Part shown: positions 18,086-26,448 of the stretch, one piece after another
Layout of the letters: each line of letters opens with the position of its first letter
Numbering within the stretch: the stretch's first letter is position 1
Translations under genes and position numbers: made by a program
Origin: Henriciella litoralis
GTDB taxonomy: Bacteria; Pseudomonadota; Alphaproteobacteria; Caulobacterales; Hyphomonadaceae
Length of the DNA: 64,000 nt
Assembly (NCBI RefSeq): GCF_002088935.1
Contig: NZ_NCSS01000006.1
Span: forward strand, 1,272,407 to 1,336,406
Reading direction: 5' to 3'
Notes under the pieces: generated by a model
Seen by the model: the letters and a program-made list of their open reading frames with translations, nothing else
Database searches by the model: none
Told to the model about the DNA's origin: nothing

Positions 18086-19390
18086 CTAGTGTGCGTGGCC
18101 GTCGCCGAAAGCGTCTTTTTCAAGCTGCGCTTTCAAGGTGAAGGCGCCCTCGGCAACGAATGCTTCGTCGGCCTCGAGCCCGGAAATGATCTCGGTATAG
18201 CCCCTCGCGCTGTCCCCTGTGCGGACCTCGCGCGGTTCGAACCCGTCATCCGTTGGCACGAAGACCGACATCCTGTCTTCAACACTGACAATCGCATCGG
18301 AGGGAACGCGCACGACGGGGCGCCCCTCTCCCGTGTCGATCCGCGCCGTTACGAACTGACCGGGCTTCAGCCTGTGTTCGGCATTGTCGACAATGACCCG
18401 CGCGGTCGCGGTGCGGGATGCCTCACTGATGACAGGCAGGACATTTGAAATTGTCCCTTCGGCCAGGACGCGGCCATCTTCCTGCTGGAATGTCACAGTC
18501 TGGCCTTCGCTGACCTTGCCGAGATCTTCCTTGTAGACGGCGATGTCGGCCCAGACGACGCTATCATCGATGATGACAAAGATGGGCGCGCCGCCAGCCG
18601 ATACGGTTTCTCCAAGAGAAACGCTCCGCTGAATCACCTCTCCGGCAAGGGGAGCCGTCACATAGGCTTGTGCAAGCGACCCATCCGCAGCCTCATTAAG
18701 CTTGTCCAGTGTGCCATGACCAATGCCGATCGCATGAAGCCTGTTTTCAGCAGCTTCCCGGCCGGCATTAGCTGCAGCGAATGCCGCACGCGCCGACTGC
18801 AGATCAGCCTCGGCGGTGATTTTCTGCTCCCAGAGGTTTTCCTCACGCTCAAGCTCGGCTTGCGCGAGGCGCTCGGCGCTCAGGGCATTCAGATAATCGG
18901 CCTTTAGGCCGGCGAGTTCACGACTGGTCAGCCGGGCAAGCGTGGCGCCGGCTTTCACGATATCGCCTTCGCCTGCATAAAGTTGGGCAACGGTGCCCTC
19001 GACCTGTGGCGAGACCCTTGCGACACGGTCCGCATCGAAACGGATCTCGGCCGGCAGTTCCAGCTGGCCCGAAACCGCTCCGGTCTGGGCTCGCCCGGTC
19101 CGGATACCGGCAGCTTCCGCCTCCTCGGCGGTCAGCTCGACATGATCGCCGCCTTCACCTTCGTGTTCGGTATGACCGCCTCCTTCTTCATGTCCCTCAT
19201 GATCGTCGCCATCGGCCTCATCATGGCTTTCATGCTCCTCATCACTACCGTCTTCGTGGTCGTCATGGCCATCTTCGGCTTGTGGGGGCGTCCGGTTTGC
19301 ACCAGACGAATCGGAGGCGTCACTGCCGCAAGCACCAAGATACAAAAGCGCTGGCGAAAGCAGCGCCGCATAGAATAAATTCAGTTTCAT
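18086..19390 (-). CDS. czcB: RND periplasmic adaptor with His/Asp-rich metal-binding segment
   Basis: 434 aa. N-terminal lipoprotein signal (LYLGACGSD), then about 50 residues of alternating His, Asp and Glu (for example GHDDHEDGSDEEHESHDE), a likely Zn/Cd/Co-binding segment, then lipoyl/barrel-sandwich and beta-barrel domains of a membrane-fusion protein and a His tail (DGHAH). It connects the CzcC channel with the CzcA permease. The czcC stop and this start overlap by 4 nt. Confidence 0.92.
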   Translation of the reverse strand: MKLNLFYAALLSPALLYLGACGSDASDSSGANRTPPQAEDGHDDHEDGSDEEHESHDEADGDDHEGHEEGGGHTEHEGEGGDHVELTAEEAEAAGIRTGRAQTGAVSGQLELPAEIRFDADRVARVSPQVEGTVAQLYAGEGDIVKAGATLARLTSRELAGLKADYLNALSAERLAQAELEREENLWEQKITAEADLQSARAAFAAANAGREAAENRLHAIGIGHGTLDKLNEAADGSLAQAYVTAPLAGEVIQRSVSLGETVSAGGAPIFVIIDDSVVWADIAVYKEDLGKVSEGQTVTFQQEDGRVLAEGTISNVLPVISEASRTATARVIVDNAEHRLKPGQFVTARIDTGEGRPVVRVPSDAIVSVEDRMSVFVPTDDGFEPREVRTGDSARGYTEIISGLEADEAFVAEGAFTLKAQLEKDAFGDGHAH

Positions 19391-20682
19391 TGGATCTCTC
19401 CTTCGAACGGCGCGGCGCCAATCAGCGCACGCAACCGCAGCGTGTATGTCTGGAGCGCCAGCCGGGCTTCGATTACGGCGGCGCGGGTTTTAATCAGACT
19501 GCGCCGCGCATCGAGCGTGGCGGTCAGGTCGAACTTGCCAACCCGGTAGCCCTCTGCCGCAGCTGTATAGGCTTCTTCTGCGAGCGGCAGCGCTTCGCCC
19601 TCGAGACGCTGCAAGCGAGACTTCGCAGCCCGCACCTGCGCGGCGAGGCTCGCTTGCTCGGCCCGCAACCTTGCCTCAACAGTCTGTGCTGATAGCTCGG
19701 CACTCTGGGTACGTAATCCCGCCGCCCGCGTTGCGTCCTGATTGCGGTCAAAGACCGGCAAAGGAACACTGACACCCGCCAGAAACGCGCTATCGCCCGT
19801 GTCCTCAAATCTTCGGACACCAGCCGATACGGTTATATCAGGCCATGCGCCGGCGCGGGCCCGGTCCGTCGCCGCGCTACGAGCCGTCGCTCCGGCCTTA
19901 GCCGCCGCAAGTGACGGATGAACGCCAGAATCTGGTTGAGCCGACCCACCCGCCGGATCTGTTACGATTTCCGCAGTGCCAGACAAGACAAAGTCGATCT
20001 CTGGACTACCCCAAACGGACGCAAGCGCTAGCCCTTTGGCTTCGACCTGGCCCCGCGCACCATCCGCAACCGCCTGAAGCGCTGCTGCTTCAGCCCGCGC
20101 GCGCAGCAACTCAGGCGGAGCCGACGCTCCAGCGTCCACGCGGCGCTGGACGACGCCGGAGAACTCGGATGCGAGATCGGCTGAGGCCTGAGCGACCTCG
20201 GCCATGTCGTAAGCGGCACGAAGTTCCAGATAGAGTTCCCCTGCGAGTTTCTGAGCTTCTAGGCTTCGTACAGAACATTCGGCACTCGCCAATGCGGCTT
20301 CAGCTCTGGCGGCCCGCTCGGAAAGTCTTCGTTTATCGCCAAGCTGTAAGGTCTGCGCCACTACCAGGGTCGTCTCGTAGGCATTGAAGCCTTCAAGCGA
20401 TCCGCTGCCGGCAAAGTTCTCGGTTTCGACAGACAGAGATGGATTAAGCCAACGGCTCGCCTGATCGGCGTCGGCCGATGAAGCTTTCGCCTCGAGAGCC
20501 GCCGTCAGAACTTCAGGCGAAGCATTGGCGGCGCGAGCAATAGCCGCGTCGAGCGTCAGTGGTCGGGATTGATCATAGTCAGTCGCGCCGACATAGACAG
20601 AACTACACCCTTGCGCATTGGCCGTACCGGCCATGACCGGCAGGGCGAGCGCGGTGATCGCGCTGCATATAAGAATTTTCAT
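19387..20682 (-). CDS. czcC: TolC-family outer-membrane channel of czc pump
   Basis: 431 aa. Signal peptide ending near TANAQG, then the two outer-membrane-efflux-protein repeats with long Ala-rich coiled-coil helices. Two Cys (QGCSSVY, SAECSVR) are unusual but not diagnostic. First gene of czcCBA; it follows the small periplasmic protein by 73 bp and is presumably read from the promoter at 21162-21192. Confidence 0.9.
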   Translation of the reverse strand: MKILICSAITALALPVMAGTANAQGCSSVYVGATDYDQSRPLTLDAAIARAANASPEVLTAALEAKASSADADQASRWLNPSLSVETENFAGSGSLEGFNAYETTLVVAQTLQLGDKRRLSERAARAEAALASAECSVRSLEAQKLAGELYLELRAAYDMAEVAQASADLASEFSGVVQRRVDAGASAPPELLRARAEAAALQAVADGARGQVEAKGLALASVWGSPEIDFVLSGTAEIVTDPAGGSAQPDSGVHPSLAAAKAGATARSAATDRARAGAWPDITVSAGVRRFEDTGDSAFLAGVSVPLPVFDRNQDATRAAGLRTQSAELSAQTVEARLRAEQASLAAQVRAAKSRLQRLEGEALPLAEEAYTAAAEGYRVGKFDLTATLDARRSLIKTRAAVIEARLALQTYTLRLRALIGAAPFEGEIQ

Positions 20683-20755
20683 TTTTGCTGGTTTCCTCGT
20701 CCAGATTCAACGACAGCGAGGCCGTAGCCACGCAAAATATTCCTGTGTCGTTGGT

Positions 20756-21109
20756 CTAGGCGCGAGGAGGACGGTAAAGACCGTCTGGGCGGAGGTTCTC
20801 GAGAAAAGAACCGCCAGGCAACAAATGTTTTGTCTGCACGACAGACTTCGGAGCGCCGCTTAGATCGCCGCCGCCTATCAGATGGAAATGACAGCTTCCG
20901 CACTGATGCGCGGTATGGTCATGACCTTCATGCGATGGCTCCTTATCAGGGGCATCTTGGGCCAGCTCACTCGTAGAACATTCCTCTGCGGCCTGATTGC
21001 CCGGATGCATGATATCCGCCGCAGCCGTCATCGGCGCAATAACAAAAGCTATCGCCATCACCATGACGAGCAACCTTCGTAAACACGTTATGACTTGGAA
21101 CGAAAACAT
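20756..21109 (-). CDS. Small periplasmic Cys/His-rich protein (CzcI/DUF2946-like)
   Basis: 117 aa. A signal peptide (LLVMVMAIAFVIAPMTAAA) is followed by an acidic and His-rich part (HEGHDHTAHQCGSCHFH) and a C-terminal DGLYRPPRA, an ending typical of DUF2946-type proteins found with metal efflux operons. A regulatory or metal-buffering role like CzcI is plausible. It is the first gene after the MerR-type promoter and stands upstream of czcCBA. It parallels the protein at 2549-2968 upstream of cusCBA. Confidence 0.65.
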   Translation of the reverse strand: MFSFQVITCLRRLLVMVMAIAFVIAPMTAAADIMHPGNQAAEECSTSELAQDAPDKEPSHEGHDHTAHQCGSCHFHLIGGGDLSGAPKSVVQTKHLLPGGSFLENLRPDGLYRPPRA

Positions 21110-21161
21110 GATTGCTGGGCTAGCTACTTTCTTTTACGATCGGGTAAACAGGCTCACTCTC

Positions 21162-21192
21162 TTTTTAGCACCTCCAGTCACTGGAGGGTCAA
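21162..21192 (-). promoter_or_regulatory. Long-spacer MerR-type promoter of the czc operon
   Basis: On the minus strand, -35 TTGACC (21187-21192) and -10 TAAAAA (21162-21167) are 19 bp apart. Between them lies the palindrome CCTCCAGTCACTGGAGG (21171-21187), perfect apart from its single central base. This is the classic architecture activated by ZntR/CadR/PbrR regulators. The -35 overlaps the stop of the regulator gene itself. Confidence 0.8.
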
Positions 21193-21653
21193 GCGCCTCT
21201 TGACGGAAGCCCTGCAAGCACCTCGGCGCCATCATGCTGTTCGTGCAAGCAATTCTCGTGCTGGCCAAGGGCAGCGAGCACAGAGCAGGATCCGATCTTG
21301 CCGCCTTCGCAAGCGCGGATCATGCGCTTGAGCTCGGCCTCGAGCGCCTCCAATTGGGTCAGCCTGCGGCGAACCTCGTCAAGCTGGCGACGTGCAATCT
21401 GGTCAACCAGGACGCACTCCCTGCCTGGCTCTACCTGCAGCGAAATCAGTTCCCTTACCGCTGAGACGGGAAACCCCAGATCCCTTGCATGACGTATAAA
21501 ACGGAGACGCTCTACAGAGTCCCCTGCGTACAACCGCTGTCCGCTTGCGCTGCGTTGCGGCTCGTCGAGCAGGCCAATGGATTCATAATAGCGGATTGTC
21601 GTGACTTTTACGGACGTCGCCCCTGACAGTTTTCCGATCGTCATCAAGGCCAT
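21189..21653 (-). CDS. CadR/ZntR-like MerR-family regulator
   Basis: 154 aa: winged HTH (KVTTIRYYESIGLLDEP), long dimer helix, then a metal loop. Cys80, Cys115 and Cys123 fit the Cd/Pb/Zn-sensing pattern of CadR/PbrR/ZntR, and the His/Cys tail HENCLHEQH resembles the second metal site of CadR. It should activate the promoter at 21162-21192, which drives the czc genes just downstream. The start may be the ATG at 21653 or 21644 (MTIGK). Confidence 0.88.
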   Translation of the reverse strand: MALMTIGKLSGATSVKVTTIRYYESIGLLDEPQRSASGQRLYAGDSVERLRFIRHARDLGFPVSAVRELISLQVEPGRECVLVDQIARRQLDEVRRRLTQLEALEAELKRMIRACEGGKIGSCSVLAALGQHENCLHEQHDGAEVLAGLPSRGA

Positions 21654-21734
21654 GATAGCGCCCCTTGCCCCTCTAGTTACTGTAGACTGCAGGAAATAAC
21701 CCTGACGGCTGAAAACACAAGCGCAGGAGGCAAC

Positions 21735-22196
21735 ATGAGTGGCGATACGACAATCCAGATACTCGGCATTGCCACAGGTGGCGCAGTTGCTGTGATTCCT
21801 ATTTGGTCTGCAGCCTTCCCCGCGCAGAGAATTTGGCTCCCGCAGCGTTATTCGCGTTTTGTGGCACCAATCATCTGGATGGGTACGATCACGAGTTTCG
21901 GAGCGGCGCTGTCGATTGGGGCTTCAGGTAGGGGAACCGCTCCCGTACCCTGCTGGGCGATATTCGGCCTCGGGTTTGCCCCTCTCATCATCGCGAATAT
22001 GGTGGTTTGGCGCGCAGATTTCCGGTTCGGTTTCGACGAGACACCAGGAGCCAAGGGCACACTTGCCACCTCAGGGCCCTACCGCTACTCCAGCTATCCT
22101 CAATACGCTCGCAATACCAAGCTTTCTAACGGAGACGCTTCGATAAAATTCTTACGGTGCATCTCCCCTCACAGACAACGCATGGTAAAATCATAG
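21735..22196 (+). pseudogene. Truncated isoprenylcysteine-methyltransferase-like membrane protein
   Basis: The first about 120 codons encode a polytopic protein ending in GPYRYSSYPQYA, which matches the SAM-binding GPYRYSRHPQY motif of ICMT/NnrU-like membrane methyltransferases. After that the frame continues about 30 residues (NTKLSNGDASIKF...) with no membrane helix, although the family needs one or two more. A deletion joined it to unrelated sequence. Such genes often stand next to cadR/CDF genes. Upstream, CTCTAGTTACTGTAGAC (21671-21687) could be a decayed MerR-type operator. Confidence 0.6.
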
Positions 22197-22197
22197 G

Positions 22198-22797
22198 ATG
22201 GGTAGCGAAGACTTGAAAATCGAGACGTCAGACGAGCGCCGAACTCTTCAAATCGTACTATGGCTAAACATACTCATAGCCATTGGCTTTTTTGTCACAG
22301 GCTGGTTCGGCGACTCCAATGCCCTCCTGGCGAACGGGCTGGATAATTCCTCGGACGCGATTGTGTATGGCTTGAGCCTGCTTGCACTTACACGTTCGCA
22401 GATCTGGAAACGCAACGCCGCTCGACTGTCAGGTGGAATGCTTCTTGTATTTGCCGTCGGCGTCGCCGGCGACGCAATCCGTCGATACTTTGAAGGATCT
22501 GAACCCCTCGGTCTCATCATGCTGGCAATGGCCGCGATTGCAGGTGTTGTAAATCTGATCTGTCTCTGGCTTTTGAAAAAAATAGAAAAGAAGGATGTAA
22601 ACCTGCGAGCCGCTACAACATTTAGTTTCAATGACTTCATCTCGAATGGGGGGATCATTCTCGCGGGCGTAATCGTACTGTGGACTGGGTCCAACTGGCC
22701 AGATCTGCTTGTCGGATTGGGAGTCGCGGCGATTGCGGTATATGGTGGAATCGATATTCTGCGCGATGCGCATGCTGATAAGCATCAGTCAGGATGA
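22198..22797 (+). CDS. Small cation diffusion facilitator-type transporter
   Basis: 199 aa with six hydrophobic segments. The motifs SNALLANGLDNSSDAIVYGLSLL and FSFNDFISNGG correspond to the TM2 and TM5 metal sites of CDF transporters (here D/N-rich: xxDNxxD and NDxxxN). The cytoplasmic C-terminal domain of CzcD is missing, as in short CDF-like cation transporters. It would export Zn, Co, Cd or similar by proton antiport. Codon use is more AT-rich than the pump genes, suggesting a separate origin. Confidence 0.78.
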   Translation: MGSEDLKIETSDERRTLQIVLWLNILIAIGFFVTGWFGDSNALLANGLDNSSDAIVYGLSLLALTRSQIWKRNAARLSGGMLLVFAVGVAGDAIRRYFEGSEPLGLIMLAMAAIAGVVNLICLWLLKKIEKKDVNLRAATTFSFNDFISNGGIILAGVIVLWTGSNWPDLLVGLGVAAIAVYGGIDILRDAHADKHQSG

Positions 22798-22982
22798 TGC
22801 CCCAAACCCGGAATGAAACAAGTGCGTAAAATTCTCAAAATGGTGCGCGCGCAGCGTCACTGGGCCTCGCATGATGGGTTCCCAAGCGTTACCGTAACAA
22901 ATATTTACTCGATCAACTTTCTATTCCGGCATTGAATTTGCTTTCCCTGTTGAGTTGAATATCTCTTGGGAAACGAGGACAA

Positions 22983-23810
22983 ATGTCCCGGCTGGCAGAT
23001 CATATAAGTGCTTATGACTACACATGGTTGTTGTCAGACAGCAGATGGGCCTGGGAGTTCCTGCGCCGAAACCGCCGGTTTCTTGAGGACTCGTCGCTTC
23101 CTTCCGCGAGTGAGCTTAGTTTCGCTCCCGCCTGCCATCAGATCACCCTCGTGCGCCCTAGAGCCCCTCAGGCGCTTGCTGAGCGATGGGGGCTCGCCTT
23201 CTTCCCGGATCCAGAGGATAGCGGCCTTGAAGCCGACGCGTTCTGGTCGGGAGGTCTCTATCCGAGGCGGGTTCACATGCAAGTTTCTCCGAGTGGTCCT
23301 AATGAATCCTGTGAATTCTATGATCGCACTGTTGGCATCTGCAGGATAACGCACTTCACCGACCTCGCCGGCCGCGAACAATTTCTTCTCAAGGGAAATG
23401 GCTGCGTCATTCAGGTATTCTGCACGGGCATGTCACTTCTGGCCCGCGAACCTGTCAAGCTCAGCTTCATCATCGACAGTCTCGACGAATTCCAGGCCAA
23501 GCTGAAAACGCTCCAGCGCGCTCAGCGTGTCTATGACCCGCAAGCAGAGGCGGATATCCCGGAATGGACTCGCCATTCCTTGGCCCTTCGCAATGCACTG
23601 GTCGCACTCGATTGTCATGATGCCAAACTCTCATATTTTGAGACGGCGGGGTTCATATATGGCGAAGAACGGGCCCGCGAAGCCTGGGACAGCCCAAGCC
23701 GAGCGATGAAAGACGAGATGAGACGTGCCCTTGCCCGCGGCCGGGACCTGCGGGACGGCGGTTATGCAACGCTTCTCGGACCCGTCGAAAACGCGCTTCT
23801 TTTAGCCTGA
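22983..23810 (+). CDS. DUF6499/DUF2285 domain protein, copy 1
   Basis: 275 aa. The N-terminal motif YDYTWLLSDSRWAWEFLRRN is DUF6499; the C-terminal part with RAMKDEMRRALARGRDLRDGGY is DUF2285. Such proteins recur at the left side of conjugative elements in Alphaproteobacteria, where a DNA-binding role is supposed but not shown. The C-terminal Lys/Arg-rich helix would fit nucleic-acid binding. The next gene is a paralogue, so the pair arose by duplication. Confidence 0.82.
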   Translation: MSRLADHISAYDYTWLLSDSRWAWEFLRRNRRFLEDSSLPSASELSFAPACHQITLVRPRAPQALAERWGLAFFPDPEDSGLEADAFWSGGLYPRRVHMQVSPSGPNESCEFYDRTVGICRITHFTDLAGREQFLLKGNGCVIQVFCTGMSLLAREPVKLSFIIDSLDEFQAKLKTLQRAQRVYDPQAEADIPEWTRHSLALRNALVALDCHDAKLSYFETAGFIYGEERAREAWDSPSRAMKDEMRRALARGRDLRDGGYATLLGPVENALLLA

Positions 23811-23862
23811 AGTAGAATTTTGGCACCTCTTTTGCAGCACCCGCTTGTGAAGGAGGCACCTG

Positions 23863-24687
23863 ATGAGTCCCGCCGACACACCCTCGGTCCGTATTGATCT
23901 GGATGACTACGCCTATACTTGCCGACTCTCCAGAAGTCGCTGGGCTTGGGAATTTCTTCGGCGAAATAGCGAATTCAGGCAAGCCGCCCTGCGGGCTGGC
24001 GACTCACAGATATCTGAAAAGCCAGCCTGTCATGGCATCCGGCTGCTCCGGCCGCTATGCGACCAGATCGACGCTGAGAAATTCGGCTTGGTTTTCTTTC
24101 CCGACATAGACGCGAATGGCTATGAGGCCGACGTCTTCTGGATCCCTGCCCTCTATGCTCGCGCCCTGACCATGCAGGTCGTACCGCGTCATCCGAGCGA
24201 GCGCGACGATATTTTCGATCAGACGATCAATGTGTGTGAAGTCACTCACCTCACAGATCGCGTCGGCCGGGAATACCTGATGATCCGTGGGCACGGCCAC
24301 AGCATCCAGGTCGCTTGTTCTGGTCTGTCACTACTCAGCGTCGAACCCGTCCGCATGAAACTGATCATCGATAATGTGTCGAGCATGGACGAAACACTTA
24401 AAGTCATCGGCAAGGCTCAGCGTATTCTTGGCAAGGACGATTCGAGTTTCAACGACACCTGGACACGCTCATCGCTTGCGTTTCGCAATGCGCTCATTGC
24501 GCTCGATGCGTATGAGACCGGTCTAACTTATTTTGAAACCGCTGCCATCATCTATGGCGAGGATCGCGCCACCGAAGCCTGGCAGAGCCCCAGCCGGGCC
24601 ATGAAAGACGAAATGCGCCGCGCCCTCGTGCGAGGACGTGAACTCCGGGATGGCGGATACAGGGACCTCCTGACTGCACAGACCTGA
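23863..24687 (+). CDS. DUF6499/DUF2285 domain protein, copy 2
   Basis: 274 aa, the same architecture as its upstream neighbour (SRWAWEFLRRN; MKDEMRRALVRGRELRDGGY) and aligned over the whole length. An AAGGAGG ribosome-binding site precedes ATG 23863. The middle part differs most, so the two copies may recognise different targets or form a heterodimer. The exact job in the element is unknown. Confidence 0.82.
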   Translation: MSPADTPSVRIDLDDYAYTCRLSRSRWAWEFLRRNSEFRQAALRAGDSQISEKPACHGIRLLRPLCDQIDAEKFGLVFFPDIDANGYEADVFWIPALYARALTMQVVPRHPSERDDIFDQTINVCEVTHLTDRVGREYLMIRGHGHSIQVACSGLSLLSVEPVRMKLIIDNVSSMDETLKVIGKAQRILGKDDSSFNDTWTRSSLAFRNALIALDAYETGLTYFETAAIIYGEDRATEAWQSPSRAMKDEMRRALVRGRELRDGGYRDLLTAQT

Positions 24688-25214
24688 GCAGATCCAATTT
24701 GGCATCAGACCTTGATCCGGCGATCACCCCTCGCTGACGCGAGGGGGCTGTTTCGCGGGCGGCACGCCGCCAGCGGCCCGGCTCGTCTCCGGACCTCTGG
24801 CCTGCCCTTCCGGGCAGCCCAGCGGCATGCGGGTGTCTCGCCGGTGATCGCGCCAGCCTGCGCTTCCCACTGCAATGCAGAGGGGTCACAGGCTGCGTGG
24901 CCTTTGAAAGCGGACCTATGACGTTTTCGATGATCGTCTGACGGTGAAAGCTGAAGCGCATTGCAGCCTGGTCCGCATCGGTCTTCCTGGCGTCCATGAC
25001 AATCTCCCTCTCAGACGGAGGTGGGCGAACGACCGGTCTGCCCGGACCCGCCGCTTGCGCAAGGCGCCGGGACTGAAGGTGTCTGGAAGCGGTCGCAGCG
25101 TCCTACCTTTCCGCCTTGCCCAACCGGCTAATGGGTCCGGCCTGCCGGCCTTCTCGCCGCCCACCCCCGCCTGATGCGGGAGGGACATTTGGGCGGGGAG
25201 ACGAGACTGACGCC
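24688..25214. other. Non-coding stretch with inverted repeats between DUF2285 and ardA
   Basis: 527 bp in which no convincing gene is seen. It has a perfect 8-bp hairpin CCCCTCGC-tgac-GCGAGGGG (24727-24746) after the DUF2285 gene, which may end its transcript, and two pairs of distant complementary words: CTGCAATGC (24870) with GCATTGCAG (24958) and CAGGCTGC (24890) with GCAGCCTG (24963). This may be a regulatory RNA, origin or single-strand promoter ahead of ardA, as leading-region genes often have. Function unknown. Confidence 0.4.
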
Positions 25215-25778
25215 ATGACCACACCGCAACCTTCAGCCCCCCTTGCGGCAGACGCTGCACCCACACCTGAAACCCGCCCCCGTATCTATGTGGCCTGTCT
25301 TGCCGCCTACAATAATGGCTGCCTGCACGGGCGCTGGATCGACGCGACGACGCCTGATGAGGTGATGGCCGAGGTCTGCGCTATGTTGGCGGCGTCGCCG
25401 CTGCCCGATGCCGAAGAATGGGCAATCCATGACTATGAAGGCTTCGAAGGCGCGCACCTGTCGGAATATGCGAGCTTCGAGACGGTCTGCAATCTGGCCG
25501 ACTTCATTGCCGAACATGGCAGGCTCGGCGCACTGGTCCATCGCCATTTTGGCGACGACCTTGAGCAGGCCGAAGCGTCCTTCGACGATTATGCAGGCAC
25601 CTATGCGAGCCGGGCAGACTTCGCCGAGGACCTGCACCGCGACACCGGCACCGAAATTCCCGCAGCCCTCGAATACTATATCGACTGGTCGGCGCTCGCC
25701 CGCGACATGGAGCTGGGTGGCGACATCATGGTGTTCGAGACAGGGTTCGAAGACGTTCACGTCTTCTGGACGCGATGA
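25215..25778 (+). CDS. ardA: Antirestriction protein ArdA
   Basis: 187 aa, acidic throughout. The start PRIYVACLAAYNNGCLHGRW and the motifs EEWAIHDYEGF and YIDWSALARDMELGGD are typical of ArdA, a DNA mimic that blocks type I restriction enzymes after conjugative entry. The gene is placed among early-entry genes of the element. ATG 25215 is chosen because the sequence before it does not resemble ArdA. Its stop overlaps the next start (ATGA). Confidence 0.93.
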   Translation: MTTPQPSAPLAADAAPTPETRPRIYVACLAAYNNGCLHGRWIDATTPDEVMAEVCAMLAASPLPDAEEWAIHDYEGFEGAHLSEYASFETVCNLADFIAEHGRLGALVHRHFGDDLEQAEASFDDYAGTYASRADFAEDLHRDTGTEIPAALEYYIDWSALARDMELGGDIMVFETGFEDVHVFWTR

Positions 25779-25978
25779 GCGCCATGGCGAGATTTCAGGC
25801 AAGACCGCGCGAAGATGGCCTTGGCCCCTATCGCTGGGCGCATGTCGTGAAGACCCCGCAAGGGTTCGCGCAGGGCACGATCTATCACCAGTCCGGTGAC
25901 GAGTTCGACGAGGCAGAGGCGCGCGAGCTGCGCGCACTCTGCGACCGAATGGGATTCGAGCTTCGGAGGGCGTCATGA
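25775..25978 (+). CDS. Hypothetical protein coupled to ardA
   Basis: 67 aa, starting in the ArdA stop codon (ATGA overlap) and overlapping the next gene by 4 nt, so it is part of a coupled operon. The sequence is charged (DEFDEAEARELRALCDRMGFEL) with one likely amphipathic helix and one Cys. No family recognised. Confidence 0.65.
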   Translation: MSAMARFQARPREDGLGPYRWAHVVKTPQGFAQGTIYHQSGDEFDEAEARELRALCDRMGFELRRAS

Positions 25979-26448
25979 GCTTTACCGAGCACTTCGATGC
26001 CTACGCCTGCGAAGGCGATGCGATCAGTTGCGAGGCAAAGGGCTTCATTGTCACGGCCCGGATTGTTGCCGATGACTGCCTCGATGCGCCGGACCAGCGG
26101 CAGGATGGGTTCTGGCCGTCGCTCTACAAGGATGCGCCCGGCTTCATCGGGCCGGGCAACAGCTTCCGCCAGCGCTTCGCCGAGGCGCAGGCCAAGGCGG
26201 AAGCCGTCATGGAAGCATGGCGCAAGAGCGAGTGGTTCTATTGCGGGATCGTGCTTTCGGTCGAGCGCGACGGCATTGAACTGGACCGTCATGCCGCCAG
26301 CCTCTGGGGCGTCGAATGCAACTATCCCGGCACGGATAACAGCTATCTCACCACGGTTGCGAACGAGCTGCTGCCGGAGGCGCTGGACGCAGGGCGTGCC
26401 GCAGCCTCGCGGCTTGCGGCGACCGTGACAGGCTGGGCCGCGACATGA
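25975..26448 (+). CDS. Hypothetical element-borne protein
   Basis: 157 aa, soluble, no signal peptide. Noticeable features are FIGPGNSFRQRFAEAQAKAEAV, a Trp-rich middle (AWRKSEWFYCGIVLSVE) and LWGVECNYPGTDNSYLTTVANEL. Similar proteins are common beside ardA and parB-like genes on plasmids, but I know no function. It is coupled to both neighbours by 4-nt overlaps. Confidence 0.68.
   Translation: MSFTEHFDAYACEGDAISCEAKGFIVTARIVADDCLDAPDQRQDGFWPSLYKDAPGFIGPGNSFRQRFAEAQAKAEAVMEAWRKSEWFYCGIVLSVERDGIELDRHAASLWGVECNYPGTDNSYLTTVANELLPEALDAGRAAASRLAATVTGWAAT

Noticed and set aside
24548..24997. Minus-strand frame starting MDARKTDADQAAMRFSFHRQT over the non-coding block
   Set aside because: Only the first 35 residues look protein-like, there is no good RBS, and it runs antisense into the DUF2285 gene. 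Not supported as a gene.
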